Assembly (NCBI RefSeq): GCF_038039215.1
Contig: NZ_JBBPCL010000001.1
Location: forward strand, 124,001-188,000
From: Pseudonocardia sp. T1-2H
GTDB lineage: Bacteria; Actinomycetota; Actinomycetes; Mycobacteriales; Pseudonocardiaceae
Direction of reading: 5' to 3'
DNA: 64,000 bases
Part shown: positions 1-7,597 of the stretch, piece after piece
How the letters are laid out: each line of letters opens with the position of its first letter
Position numbering within the stretch: position 1 is the first letter of the stretch
Made by a program: the position numbers and the translations under genes
Notes under the pieces: model-generated
The model's database searches: none
What the model was told of the DNA's origin: nothing
What the model saw: the letters and a program-made list of their open reading frames with translations, nothing else

Positions 1-77
1 CGCACTCGGCGTCGCAGCTGGCCGCGGTGGACCACATGACGAAGAAGTACGAGCAGGAGCTGGCGGAGAAGGGCTGA
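1..77 (+). CDS. 3' end of an unidentified protein
   Basis: Only the last 24 codons are in the window, read in the frame that ends at TGA 75-77. The tail is hydrophilic with Lys/Glu-rich residues (ending KKYEQELAEKG), probably helical. The family cannot be recognised from so short a piece. A strong hairpin follows 11 bp after the stop, consistent with this being a real gene end. Confidence 0.55.
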   Translation, partial: HSASQLAAVDHMTKKYEQELAEKG

Positions 78-88
78 TCAGGGCAGGC

Positions 89-120
89 GGCGGGCTCCGG
101 CCAGGAGGTGGGAGCCCGCC
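89..120. terminator. Hairpin between convergent genes
   Basis: Perfect 10-bp inverted repeat, GGCGGGCTCC at 89-98 and GGAGCCCGCC at 111-120, with a 12-nt loop. It lies between the stop of the leading plus-strand gene and the stop of the minus-strand gene at 131, so it can serve both. There is no U-tract, which is usual for high-GC actinobacteria. Confidence 0.75.
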
Positions 121-130
121 GTCGCACCGG

Positions 131-565
131 TCAGTCGCGGGTGTTGTCGTTCCAGTAGCCGTCGAAGACGACCTTGAACTTCGTCAGCGGGGCGGTGACG
201 CAGTCGCCCTCGAGCGGGACGAAGCCGTAGGTGCCGCTGAACTTCGTACCCTGGGACGCCCCGATGACCGCGGTGAAGTCGTTGCGCACCGTCACCACCC
301 CGTCCGCGGTGGGCCGGCAGGTGCTCGGCTCCAGGGCGGAGAGACCGGGCGAGACCTCCAGGGTCTCCTCCCCGACGCAGGCCGGGCCGGGCTCGGCGGG
401 GGCGGCGCTCGTGAGCGGGGCGACGGCGAGCAGCGCGCCGACGGTGATTCCGCAGGCCGCCAGCACCACGGCGATCCGCCGGATCCGCCGCGATCGGCGG
501 CGCACGGGAGAGGGGGACGTATCGGACTTCGTCGAGGCCTCCGCCTGGTGTTCCCGGCAGGCCAC
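131..565 (-). CDS. Small secreted or membrane-anchored hypothetical protein
   Basis: 144 aa starting at GTG. An Arg-rich stretch around residues 22-30 precedes one hydrophobic segment (about 31-50) ending in an Ala-rich region (SAAPA) that could be a signal-peptidase site. The rest, about 90 residues, is predicted extracytoplasmic, has three Cys, and no motif I recognise. The start is supported by a palindrome just upstream (581-598) that looks like a regulator site. Homologues are probably restricted to related actinobacteria. The function is unknown. Confidence 0.6.
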   Translation of the reverse strand: MACREHQAEASTKSDTSPSPVRRRSRRIRRIAVVLAACGITVGALLAVAPLTSAAPAEPGPACVGEETLEVSPGLSALEPSTCRPTADGVVTVRNDFTAVIGASQGTKFSGTYGFVPLEGDCVTAPLTKFKVVFDGYWNDNTRD

Positions 566-580
566 GATGCCCGCGCGGTA

Positions 581-598
581 TTAGTCCAAACGGTCTAA
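581..598. promoter_or_regulatory. Palindromic TetR-type operator candidate
   Basis: TTAGTCCAAACGGTCTAA is an 18-bp near-palindrome (7-bp arms, one mismatch) lying 15 bp upstream of the GTG at 565. The spacing and the TTAG-N-CC...GG-N-CTAA form resemble operators of TetR-family repressors. No regulator gene is adjacent, so the cognate protein is unknown. Confidence 0.4.
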
Positions 599-609
599 TC
601 GGCCAAAGG

Positions 610-1137
610 TTACCGAGGAGGTCGGCGGGGGCGGTGCGGCAGGAACGCCGACCCGATCCCGAGCACCCCGCCGGCGAGGATGACGGAGAGGCCGGCGCCC
701 GTCGACGACGTGAGCAGGGCGTGCACCAGCAGAACGGCCGCCAGCCGGTTCCGGATCTCGATCATGAACGCGACCGCCAGCACGGCCACGACGAGCCCCA
801 CGACGCCGGACGCCACCCGGACGGCCACGTGGTGGCGGCCCACGAGGCGGGCGGCGCCCAGCACGGCGAGCCCCAGCCCCGCGACCAGGGTGAGCACGCC
901 GTAGTTCCGCGCGTCGAACCCGTCGACGGACAGGGTGCCGAGGGGGCCGGCGCTGACCGTGACCCACGGCAGGAACGTGCCCGCGATCGCGAGCAGCCCG
1001 GCGAGGAGAGCCAGGATCCCGCCGAGCGGCCCGCCGGTGCGCGGGGGCCCGGGCGGCTGCGGGCCCCCGTGTTGCGGCGCTCCCCACTGCGGTGCTCCCC
1101 ACTGCGGCGCTCCCTCTCGGGGCTGACCTGCGCTCAT
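610..1137 (-). CDS. Four-helix membrane protein with Pro/Gly/Gln-rich head
   Basis: 175 aa. The cytoplasmic N-terminus (about 1-35) carries near-repeats of GAPQWGAPQ type, and about four hydrophobic segments follow (about 38-60, 80-98, 107-125, 143-162). It looks like the proline-rich-head actinobacterial membrane proteins of unknown role. The C-terminus is Arg/Pro-rich (PHRPRRPPR). No catalytic motif is visible. It lies between a secreted protein and the kinase pair, all on the minus strand. Confidence 0.65.
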   Translation of the reverse strand: MSAGQPREGAPQWGAPQWGAPQHGGPQPPGPPRTGGPLGGILALLAGLLAIAGTFLPWVTVSAGPLGTLSVDGFDARNYGVLTLVAGLGLAVLGAARLVGRHHVAVRVASGVVGLVVAVLAVAFMIEIRNRLAAVLLVHALLTSSTGAGLSVILAGGVLGIGSAFLPHRPRRPPR

Positions 1138-1159
1138 GGCGTGAGACGGTAGCGCCGAT

Positions 1160-2104
1160 CTACAGCGACGAGAGCCAGGACGCCCACCGCGGGTCGTCCA
1201 TCGCGATCCCCGCGCGCATCAGCTTCCACACCCCGTACTTGTGGTAGTCGTAGTCCCAGCTCGTGTTGAGCACGTGGTTCACACAGCCCCACAGGCCCCA
1301 CCGCACGTCGGCCAGGGCCCGGAACACCTGCACGCGCGAGACGAGCGGCCGGGCCGTCGAGCCGTGGTAGGCCTCGATCAGCGCGAGGGTGCGCTGCTCG
1401 TCGTAGAACATCTCGGTGGCCAGCACGGCGACGTCCGAGGCGCGGTCGTTGTTCGAGGCGAACTCGTAGTCGATCATCCGCATCGGCAGGCCGTCGGCGA
1501 CGAGGAAGTTGCCGGGCGTCGGGTCGTTGTGGCACACGACGAGGTCCAGGCCCGACGCGAGCACCGCGGCGCGGGCGGCCTCGTACCCGGCGAGCACCCC
1601 GGCGACGTCCGCCGGCAGCCGCACGCCGAGCGCCCGGGCCTGCTCGAGGTGCTCGTCCGTCATGTCGAAGACGGTCTTGGTCAGGCTCAGCGGCGCGGCC
1701 GAGTGCAGCGCCCGGTAGAGCTCGACGACCTGTCCGGACAGCTCCGGGCGCCGGAAGTCCCCGGTGGTGCAGGCACGGTAGGACTCCAGGTACTCGGTCA
1801 CCTCGACGCCGGTGGCCGGGTCGAAGAGCACCGGGGCCGGCCCGATGCCGAGCTCGGCCGCCCGCAGCGCCGCCTCGTGGGCGGCGCCGCGGTCGATGAA
1901 CGCCTCGCTGCCCGCGCCCGGAATCTTGATCAGGTACCGCCGCGGTTCGCCCTCGACCGTGAGCCGCCAGGCGTCGTTCTGCAACCCGCCCCGGACCGGG
2001 GCGTACCGGATCGTGCGGCCGGACCAGCGGTCGAGCGTGCCGAGGGCCTTCTCCACCGCGCGGTCGGCCTCGGTGCGGGCCGAGCCCAGGAACCTGTCGT
2101 CCAT
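1160..2104 (-). CDS. Phosphotransferase of the APH/choline kinase fold
   Basis: 314 aa from ATG 2104; the longer open frame upstream overlaps the previous gene and is rejected. Kinase-like features are the nucleotide-binding lobe with YLIKIPG near residue 70, the catalytic loop CHNDPTPGNFLV (HxDxxxxN) and the metal-binding MIDYEFASNN. The YEFASNN sequence and overall length resemble choline/ethanolamine kinases more than antibiotic kinases. The substrate is not determinable. It follows the paralogue at 2109 by 4 bp, so the two are co-transcribed. Confidence 0.85.
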   Translation of the reverse strand: MDDRFLGSARTEADRAVEKALGTLDRWSGRTIRYAPVRGGLQNDAWRLTVEGEPRRYLIKIPGAGSEAFIDRGAAHEAALRAAELGIGPAPVLFDPATGVEVTEYLESYRACTTGDFRRPELSGQVVELYRALHSAAPLSLTKTVFDMTDEHLEQARALGVRLPADVAGVLAGYEAARAAVLASGLDLVVCHNDPTPGNFLVADGLPMRMIDYEFASNNDRASDVAVLATEMFYDEQRTLALIEAYHGSTARPLVSRVQVFRALADVRWGLWGCVNHVLNTSWDYDYHKYGVWKLMRAGIAMDDPRWASWLSSL

Positions 2105-2108
2105 CGCC

Positions 2109-3041
2109 CTACAGGCTCCGGAGGTGCGCGGCGAATCCGGGTCCGCGGAGTCCGGCCCGAGCGCGCAGGAGCTGCCACTCCGCGAACTTCGCGTAGTCGA
2201 GGGTGCCCGGCCGGACCGCGTCCGCGTAGAGCCCGACGAGCGCCCACCGCAGCTGGTCCGCGACACCGTAGACACGGGCGCGGGCGAACAGTTCGGCGTC
2301 CCACGAGCCGTGGGCCAGCTCGAACACCTCCCGCGCCTCCTCGTCGCGGGGACGTAGCTCGGCGAGCAGCACCCCGAGATCCTGCATCGGGTCCATCAGC
2401 CCCGCACAGTCCCAGTCGACGAGCAGTAGCCGGTCCTCCGCGACGAGCACGTTCGACACGGTGCCGTCCCCGTGGCAGGGCACGAGATCGACGCCCGCAG
2501 CCGCGATCCGTTCCTCGGCGGGCGCGAGCATCCGCACCATCCGGTCCAGGTCCTCCGGCACCGCCGCGCCGGCGTCGAGGGCCAGCCGGGCGGCGACCCG
2601 GACCTCGTCGAACACCGTGCGGCGACGGGTGAGGCCGCGCAGCTCGTGCACCCTGCGGCGGAGCGCTACGAGCCGCTCCACGTCGGCCGGGTCGTCGAAC
2701 CGGTCGAGCGTCGCGGTGGACGTCCGGCCGGTCAGGTCCTCCATGACCAGCAGCCCGAGCCCCGCGTCCGCGACGAACACGCGCGGCCCGATCCCCGCAT
2801 CGCCCGCCGCCCGGGCCGCCGCGAACGCGCCCGGGACGTCGACGTAGCCGCGGGCGTGCGGCTCCATGACCTTCACGAACGCGGTCTCGCCCGCCACCGG
2901 GTCGGGCGCCGCCGCCCGCAGCGACCATCGCTGCGAGTCCGCGCCCCACCAGCTCGGGCTGGCCACGGTCGGGGCGGGGTCGACGTCGGGCTCCGTGCCG
3001 GCCCACAGCCCGGCCCGGCCGAGAACCTCGTGCACGTCCAT
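2109..3041 (-). CDS. Phosphotransferase of the APH fold (upstream partner)
   Basis: 310 aa from ATG 3041. It has the catalytic-loop motif CHGDGTVSNVLV and the metal-binding motif LLVDWDCAGLMDPMQDLG typical of the aminoglycoside phosphotransferase/fructosamine kinase superfamily. The sequence is clearly divergent from the downstream paralogue (CHGD versus CHND), so the pair probably has different substrates or acts as a heteromeric pair. No resistance context is visible. The substrate is unknown. Confidence 0.85.
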   Translation of the reverse strand: MDVHEVLGRAGLWAGTEPDVDPAPTVASPSWWGADSQRWSLRAAAPDPVAGETAFVKVMEPHARGYVDVPGAFAAARAAGDAGIGPRVFVADAGLGLLVMEDLTGRTSTATLDRFDDPADVERLVALRRRVHELRGLTRRRTVFDEVRVAARLALDAGAAVPEDLDRMVRMLAPAEERIAAAGVDLVPCHGDGTVSNVLVAEDRLLLVDWDCAGLMDPMQDLGVLLAELRPRDEEAREVFELAHGSWDAELFARARVYGVADQLRWALVGLYADAVRPGTLDYAKFAEWQLLRARAGLRGPGFAAHLRSL

Positions 3042-3160
3042 GGCCTCACGATGCGGCCCCGCCGGAAGGCGCGGGCCACCGGGTCGCCGATCCTGCCGCC
3101 CGAGCGGCCCGCCCGGCATCCGGGTAGGTCGGTCGGGTCGCCGCGGGGCCGGGGCCGGGC

Positions 3161-3346
3161 TCAGGTTCGGGTGCCGACCGGCCGGCAGACGCAGCCGCGG
3201 TCCCGGGACATCCGGACCGTGGCTGTGCAGAACCGCACGTCGATGGCGGTGTGGTCCGCCCATGGGTGTTCGCAGGCGTGGCAGACCTCGTCGTGCGGAT
3301 CCGTCTCGGTGCTGTGGATCGGCGCGGAGTCCGCCACCGTGGTCAT
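3161..3346 (-). CDS. RGCVC family small Cys-rich protein
   Basis: 61 aa with four cysteines placed as CHAC near residue 23 and RGCVC near residue 51, suggesting a small zinc-ribbon-like fold. The RGCVC motif defines a short protein family known in actinobacteria such as Pseudonocardia; the role is unknown. Its ATG overlaps the stop of the preceding gene (ATGA at 3343-3346), so the two are translationally coupled. Confidence 0.75.
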   Translation of the reverse strand: MTTVADSAPIHSTETDPHDEVCHACEHPWADHTAIDVRFCTATVRMSRDRGCVCRPVGTRT

Positions 3347-3504
3347 CGGACGACCTCGGGGATGTGGTCCAACGCGCTCAGGGCGTGCACGGCGAGCGCG
3401 TGGGCCGCGTCCTGCGTGAGATCCGAGTTCGTGCGAAGCGCCTCGGCGACGAGGGCGACCCGGCGTTCGTAGGGAGAGAGAAAGGTGATCGATGCCGACG
3501 TCAT
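3343..3504 (-). CDS. DUF6307-like small protein
   Basis: 53 aa from ATG 3504, preceded by a GGGGGAC stretch that can act as ribosome binding site. The sequence has SPYERRVALVAEAL then a helical second half ending DHIPEVVR. From memory this matches DUF6307, a family commonly beside RGCVC proteins in Pseudonocardia; a profile search is needed to confirm. Function unknown. Co-transcribed with the RGCVC gene through a 4-bp overlap. Confidence 0.65.
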   Translation of the reverse strand: MTSASITFLSPYERRVALVAEALRTNSDLTQDAAHALAVHALSALDHIPEVVR

Positions 3505-3825
3505 GTCAGGTGTTCCGTCCCCCGGCACAGGGTGTCCGGCGGTGGCCGATCGCCGAGGACGACGCGGACTCGAACGCCCGCATACAGGAATGCTCCCGGC
3601 GGGCGGACTCTACGCCCTGCGCGATGTGTGACGGACGGCGCGCAGCCGCGGAGGCACCGACCGCCGGTACGGACGCGACCAGCGACGTGATCACGATCTA
3701 CGCGGGAGTTCTCGTTCGCGGTACATCTCTCGTACGGCACATCTCTCGGCGGCGGACGACGGGACTCGCGTGATGCGAGCCGCCGCGGCTGTTGCGGCGC
3801 CGATCCCGCGGCTACGGCTCACCGA
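3505..3825. other. Gene-free stretch with a short direct repeat
   Basis: About 320 bp between two minus-strand genes without a convincing reading frame. It contains the direct repeat ACATCTCTCG at 3723-3732 and 3739-3748 (16-bp period), a possible regulator site. GC-rich self-complementary sequence around 3780-3825 may terminate nothing but the CAP gene, which ends at 3826. Confidence 0.4.
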
Positions 3826-4341
3826 TCAGAACGCCGGCCCGCCGGTGTTGCCCGCCGGGGAATAGCGGCACACGACCACCTGCGTGTTGTTCTGCGTGTC
3901 GCCCTGCGTCTCGGACTTGGTGGCAACACCGCACCCGACGTTCGTGGTGTCCTTCCACACCATCTGGGTGTAGTGCCCCCCGAGGGCAGCCTTCTCGGCG
4001 TACCAGCTGATCGGCGCGCTTGTGGCGTTGAGCGTTGCCGCGGGCTGGCCCGTGCCGTTGCTCGCATCCCAGTAGAGGTTCTCACCGACCGGCCCCCGAT
4101 TCGGGTCGTGGTCCCGATTGCCGCTCGCCAGCAGCTGGTCGGCGTACTGCTGGGCCGAGGCCTGGAGAGTGGCGTCCCACTGCAACGGGGCGGTTCCCAC
4201 CTCCGCACGGTACTGGTTGTGCACTGCGAGAATTGCGTCCGCGTCGCTCGTGCTGGTGTCGGCGAATGCCGTGCCGGCAATGCCGACCAGCGCGAACACA
4301 GCGGCAAGGACTGCCGTTACACACGTGGCGATCGTCTTCAT
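3826..4341 (-). CDS. Secreted CAP-domain (SCP/PR1-like) protein
   Basis: 171 aa from ATG 4341, chosen because a strong AGGGGAGGAAGA ribosome binding site lies directly upstream and a classic signal peptide follows (hydrophobic core to about residue 27, cleavage after AFA). The mature part is a compact CAP/SCP domain: HNQYR near residue 40, GENLYW, then the CAP signature GGHYTQMVWKDT, VGCG and VVCRYSPAGN at the end. CAP proteins are extracellular and bind small lipophilic ligands or act in host/competitor interaction; the specific role here is unknown. Confidence 0.9.
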   Translation of the reverse strand: MKTIATCVTAVLAAVFALVGIAGTAFADTSTSDADAILAVHNQYRAEVGTAPLQWDATLQASAQQYADQLLASGNRDHDPNRGPVGENLYWDASNGTGQPAATLNATSAPISWYAEKAALGGHYTQMVWKDTTNVGCGVATKSETQGDTQNNTQVVVCRYSPAGNTGGPAF

Positions 4342-4827
4342 TCTTCCTCCCCTGTCTGTGAGAGACTTCAGCTCTGTCCGGCCATTTCCGCTTCCGAGGA
4401 AAGGGCCGCCCGGGCAGCGGAAACCCGGTGGTCGCGGATCAGTTGGTGCGCGGGCGCCGCAGGCCCTCCGATCGGGCGGACGCCCGTGCATCCCTCCGGC
4501 CGGCCGGCCGACCGCCCGGGATTTTCCGGCGGTCGGCTTGTTGGCGCACCACCTTGCGAAGGTGAGACAGGCTTCTGTCATCTGCTCGGAACCCGACGTC
4601 CAGACAGACTCGGTACGAAGATCCCCAGGACGCGTCCTGAAGATTTCGAGATCACCTTCTCGCGGGTGCGGGGGAGCGCTGGACGATCCTGCTGACCTGC
4701 ATGGGAGTTTCTGACGGTCGGCGCTTGCTGCCGCCGCTCGTGCTCGTGCCCGTCACCGTCATGCGGTCGGCACCTTGGGGGCCATCAGTGGCGCCGTCGC
4801 CCGGGCAGCGCCACGTCGGAGTCCTGG
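4342..4827. other. Intergenic region between divergent genes
   Basis: About 500 bp (to 4861) between the CAP gene and the DUF4118 gene. In-frame upstream extensions exist for both but lack coding character and ribosome binding sites. It holds the promoters of the divergent genes. From here to about 7.4 kb the base composition looks somewhat less GC-rich by eye than the flanks. Confidence 0.4.
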
Positions 4828-4855
4828 TTGACAGCGGCATCGGTCGGAGTTTGAT
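4828..4855 (+). promoter_or_regulatory. Promoter of the DUF4118 gene
   Basis: TTGACA at 4828-4833 and TTTGAT at 4850-4855 with a 16-bp spacer form a good housekeeping-type promoter. Transcription should begin near 4862, at or next to the GTG start, so the mRNA is probably leaderless. Confidence 0.6.
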
Positions 4856-4861
4856 GGTGGA

Positions 4862-5641
4862 GTGCAGGTGGAGAGGGTCCTGCAAGCTCATCGTCCGCTC
4901 GTTGTCGGCGTCGCTGCCGTGGTGCCGCTGGTGGCCTGCGGGGTGCTCGGCCTGTTCCGAGACAGCGTTGCGAACACGAATGCGGCCCTCGGCCTGGTGC
5001 TGCTCATCGTCGCGGCGGCCTCCACCGGCATCCGAGCAGCCGGCCTCGTCGCCGCACTTTCGAGTGCGGCCTGCTTCGACTTCTTCCTCACCGAGCCGCA
5101 CAACCAGTTCGTCATCACCGATCGCGCGGACATCGAGACTGCCGTGCTGCTCATGCTCGTCGGTGTGGCCGTGACCGAGGTAGCGCTCTGGGGGCATCGC
5201 CAACAAGCCCGCGCCAGCCGCGAGCGAGGCTACCTCGACGGCGTGCTGAGCACCGCTGCGACGGTCGGCGCCGGCCGCTCGTCCACCAGATCGCTCATCG
5301 ATCGCGTGTGCGAACAGATCGTCGATGTCCTCAAGATCGACCGCTGTCGGTTCGATCCCGGTGGTGGTCAAGTCCTGGCGACCCTCGACAACGACGCGAC
5401 TATGACTTACAACGGTCATCCGTTCAATGTCGGTCGGCTCGGACTGCCCACCGATTCGGAAATTGCCCTCGTGACCCGAAGCGGTGGCGTGGCTCGCGGC
5501 CAATTCCTGCTGACCGCCGCTACCCGGGTCGTCAAGCCGACCCCGGAACAACTCCGCGTCGCGGTCGCGCTGGCCGACCAGGTAGGCGCCGCACTCGCCG
5601 CATCTGACCACGACGCACAACCACCGGGCAGCACTTCCTAG
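4862..5641 (+). CDS. DUF4118 (KdpD-like) membrane sensor without kinase domain
   Basis: 259 aa. The N-terminal half has four hydrophobic segments (about 12-30, 40-57, 60-76, 92-108) with the FDFFLTEPHNQFVI sequence between helices 3 and 4 that is typical of the KdpD transmembrane module DUF4118. A soluble GAF-like portion follows (about 125-245). There is no histidine-kinase dimerisation or ATPase domain, so it is a stand-alone sensor or a remnant. GTG 4862 fits the promoter; GTG 4868 is the alternative. It may signal to the STAS and ATPase proteins just downstream. Confidence 0.75.
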   Translation: MQVERVLQAHRPLVVGVAAVVPLVACGVLGLFRDSVANTNAALGLVLLIVAAASTGIRAAGLVAALSSAACFDFFLTEPHNQFVITDRADIETAVLLMLVGVAVTEVALWGHRQQARASRERGYLDGVLSTAATVGAGRSSTRSLIDRVCEQIVDVLKIDRCRFDPGGGQVLATLDNDATMTYNGHPFNVGRLGLPTDSEIALVTRSGGVARGQFLLTAATRVVKPTPEQLRVAVALADQVGAALAASDHDAQPPGSTS

Positions 5642-5907
5642 GACGCCGGCCGTAGATCGTGCGGATGCGCGTGAGGACCTGGCGAAGATTGCCGCTCTGT
5701 CTGCGGATCATGGGCACGCTCGGCGACCAGGCCGGAGGATCACCTCAAGTGGCCTGATCGGGTACCTCGGCTTCGTCATGGCAGGCCGAGGTGGACGGGT
5801 CTGCCGGCGGGCATCTTGCGTTCGATGGCCACAAGCAGTTCGGCCCGGTTGGCCGAACCCCATGTGTGGCATGAGCTCGACCGCCGTCCTCGAGGAGGCG
5901 CTTGCAG

Positions 5908-6318
5908 GTGGGCAAGGATGCCAACGGGCGTGGGGGCACGCGGGCAGCCCTGACGGTTCGACTCGACCATCCCCGGACCGGCGTGCTGGTCATCCAGGTC
6001 AGCGGGCGTCTGGACGCGGTGACGGCACCGGGACTCCGACACCTGCTCGACGACCAGCTTGCCGCCGCACCGCCGGCGATCGTGCTCGATCTCAGCTCGC
6101 TGTCGGTTCTCGGACCGGGCGCCGTCCACGTCCTCGTCCACGTCGCGTGTGGCGCCGGCGAGGCCGACATCGGCCTGAGTCTGGTCACCATCGATGAGGC
6201 CACAATTCGGGCCCTCGTGACCGCTGGCGTAGACGATCTGTTCGACATCCACCCCAGCATCGAGGCCGCCCGCCGCGCCCTGAGCTTCTTGCCCCCACGC
6301 TCCGGGACCTGGTGGTGA
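5908..6318 (+). CDS. STAS-domain protein, phospho-site absent
   Basis: 136 aa from GTG 5908, preferred over TTG 5902 because AGGAGG at 5893-5898 is well spaced. It has the anti-sigma antagonist fold: beta strand GVLVIQVSGRLD (25-36) and IVLDLSSLSVLGPGAVHVL. In SpoIIAA/RsbV proteins the segment after the second strand reads D-S-(S/T)-G with a phosphorylatable Ser; here it is G69-P70-G71, so the usual phosphorylation control is missing. It overlaps the upstream extension of the ATPase gene and probably partners with it. Confidence 0.8.
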   Translation: MGKDANGRGGTRAALTVRLDHPRTGVLVIQVSGRLDAVTAPGLRHLLDDQLAAAPPAIVLDLSSLSVLGPGAVHVLVHVACGAGEADIGLSLVTIDEATIRALVTAGVDDLFDIHPSIEAARRALSFLPPRSGTWW

Positions 6319-6419
6319 TCTCGCGGCGCGGGCCCGGGCGGAGTCGACTTCAGATCGTGCGAGTAGGTACCGAAGAAACGGGTAGGAGTACGCGGGAGTG
6401 CAGACGAGAGAGCCTCGCG

Positions 6420-6842
6420 ATGCGGGCCATCTACATGCGGCCTCGGCATCGGGAAGGAGCCGGTGTTGCTGCTGTGTACGAGCCCGATGCAGCCGAGCTC
6501 AGCAACGTCCGTGCCGATGTCGGCCGCGCCATCGTGGCCCTGGGAGTGACTCCGGAGAGCGAGCTGGCCGCCACAACGCTGCTCATGGCTGACGAGTTGG
6601 CGTCCAATGCCATCACCCACGCCTGTACCCCGTTCAGTGTGTCGGTCATGTCGACCCGTCGCGGGGTGTGCGTAGAGGTGCGGGACGGCTCACCGGCGAT
6701 GGCGGTGGAAGTTGATCGCGTGGACGCGAACTCCGGCCGCCGGCCCGGGCTTGGGCTCGCTCTGGTTCGCCAGTTCAGTGCGGCGTGGGGTGTCGATCGG
6801 GATGGCGATGGCAAGACGGTGTGGTCCGTGATCCGCCGCTGA
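6420..6842 (+). CDS. RsbW/SpoIIAB-like ATP-binding regulator
   Basis: 140 aa from ATG 6420 (longer frame to 6312 possible; ATG 6435 also). It is a GHKL ATPase of the HATPase_c_2 type: N-box DELASNAITHA near residue 55, G1 box VRDGSP near 80, and G2 box GLGLALVRQFSAAWGV near 107. Such proteins are anti-sigma factors or regulators that bind STAS partners; the STAS gene directly upstream supports this. No sigma factor of the SigB/SigF type is in the window. Confidence 0.85.
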   Translation: MRAIYMRPRHREGAGVAAVYEPDAAELSNVRADVGRAIVALGVTPESELAATTLLMADELASNAITHACTPFSVSVMSTRRGVCVEVRDGSPAMAVEVDRVDANSGRRPGLGLALVRQFSAAWGVDRDGDGKTVWSVIRR

Positions 6843-6866
6843 CGTCTTGCACGGACGGAGTTGGAC

Positions 6867-7376
6867 GTGGATGAGCAGGACTGGACCGGGCTTTGGCCGA
6901 GGGCACAGGCCAGCCACGATCGCGCTCGCGACCTTCGAGCTCGGTTGGCCTTCCTTGCCGCGAAGATCGCCGACACCGAGGACGTCGTTGCCGCCACTTT
7001 CGAGCGCGGGGCCGACGAGGGTTCCGAGCGCGCCGCCGGGCTGCGCGCCAAGGCAGGGGCCGCGCGGAGGTTCGCCGAGTTCGAGCGCCGCGAGTCGTTC
7101 GCTTTGCGCCAGCGCCCATGCGGCTCATCAGGGATGGACAGGCCTGACTGTCGTCGTCGGGTGCGTGGTCAGCGCTCCTCGGGCCGCTGGGCAGGCGGGT
7201 GTCGGACCCGCCGGCCGCGAGCGGGGGAACCTACGTGTCGCTGCTCTCCGACAGCGGGATGCCGATCGAGCAGATCTCGCGTCTCGTCGGTCACAGTGGG
7301 ACGACGGCGACCGAACTCGTCTACCGGAAGCAGATCCGCCCGGAGGTGGAGGACGGGGCGACGGCGATGGACGTGA
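6867..7376 (+). CDS. Hypothetical helical protein, C-terminal half doubtful
   Basis: Begins at GTG 6867 after a GGAG site. The first about 80 residues (to about 7110) have typical coding character: DWTGLWPRAQASHDRARDL, then a helical, charge-rich segment ending FAEFERRESFALRQR. The rest is Arg/Ser/Cys-rich and runs antiparallel in style to non-coding frames until 7376, overlapping the integrase stub. The native stop has probably been lost in the rearrangement that left the integrase fragment. Function unknown; the context is the STAS/ATPase pair. Confidence 0.5.
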   Translation: MDEQDWTGLWPRAQASHDRARDLRARLAFLAAKIADTEDVVAATFERGADEGSERAAGLRAKAGAARRFAEFERRESFALRQRPCGSSGMDRPDCRRRVRGQRSSGRWAGGCRTRRPRAGEPTCRCSPTAGCRSSRSRVSSVTVGRRRPNSSTGSRSARRWRTGRRRWT

Positions 7377-7399
7377 TCTTCCCGAGCGCGGGGGCGTAG
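7199..7399 (+). pseudogene. C-terminal remnant of a tyrosine integrase
   Basis: About 60 residues match the end of phage/ICE tyrosine recombinases: TYVSLLSDSGMPIEQIS, LVGHSGT, and TELVYRKQIRP with the catalytic Tyr, ending AMDVIF. The HxxR arginine region preceding TYVSLL is degraded (ASGG in place of LRH) and the N-terminal four fifths are absent. It points at, and lies 85 bp from, the 3' end of a tRNA-Pro gene, the classical integration site for such elements. Confidence 0.8.
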
Positions 7400-7435
7400 T
7401 TGCTCGGTTGGTCACTCGGTAGCCCGACAACGACG

Positions 7436-7481
7436 AACGGCCAGGTCCGGGAGCATCTTGCGATGCCCGGCCCTGGCCGTT
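7436..7481 (-). terminator. Hairpin downstream of tRNA-Pro
   Basis: Perfect 10-bp arms AACGGCCAGG (7436-7445) and CCTGGCCGTT (7472-7481), with additional pairing inside (CCGGG...CCCGG type). It is placed immediately after the tRNA 3' end on the minus strand, so it is the likely tRNA terminator. Confidence 0.7.
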
Positions 7482-7483
7482 GG

Positions 7484-7560
<77 letters not shown>

Positions 7561-7597
7561 AAGGCTCAGTTCGTGTTTCCCTGAGCCGTGGAGAACT

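Noticed and set aside
5776..5880. Minus-strand segment GSANRAELLVAIE resembling the end of LuxR-type HTH proteins
   Set aside because: Too short and without an upstream HTH; it lies antisense to the STAS leader. Not reported as a gene.
7300..7376. C-terminal half of the 6867 frame as genuine protein
   Set aside because: Arg/Ser/Cys-rich, overlaps the integrase relic in another frame; probably readthrough after loss of the stop.
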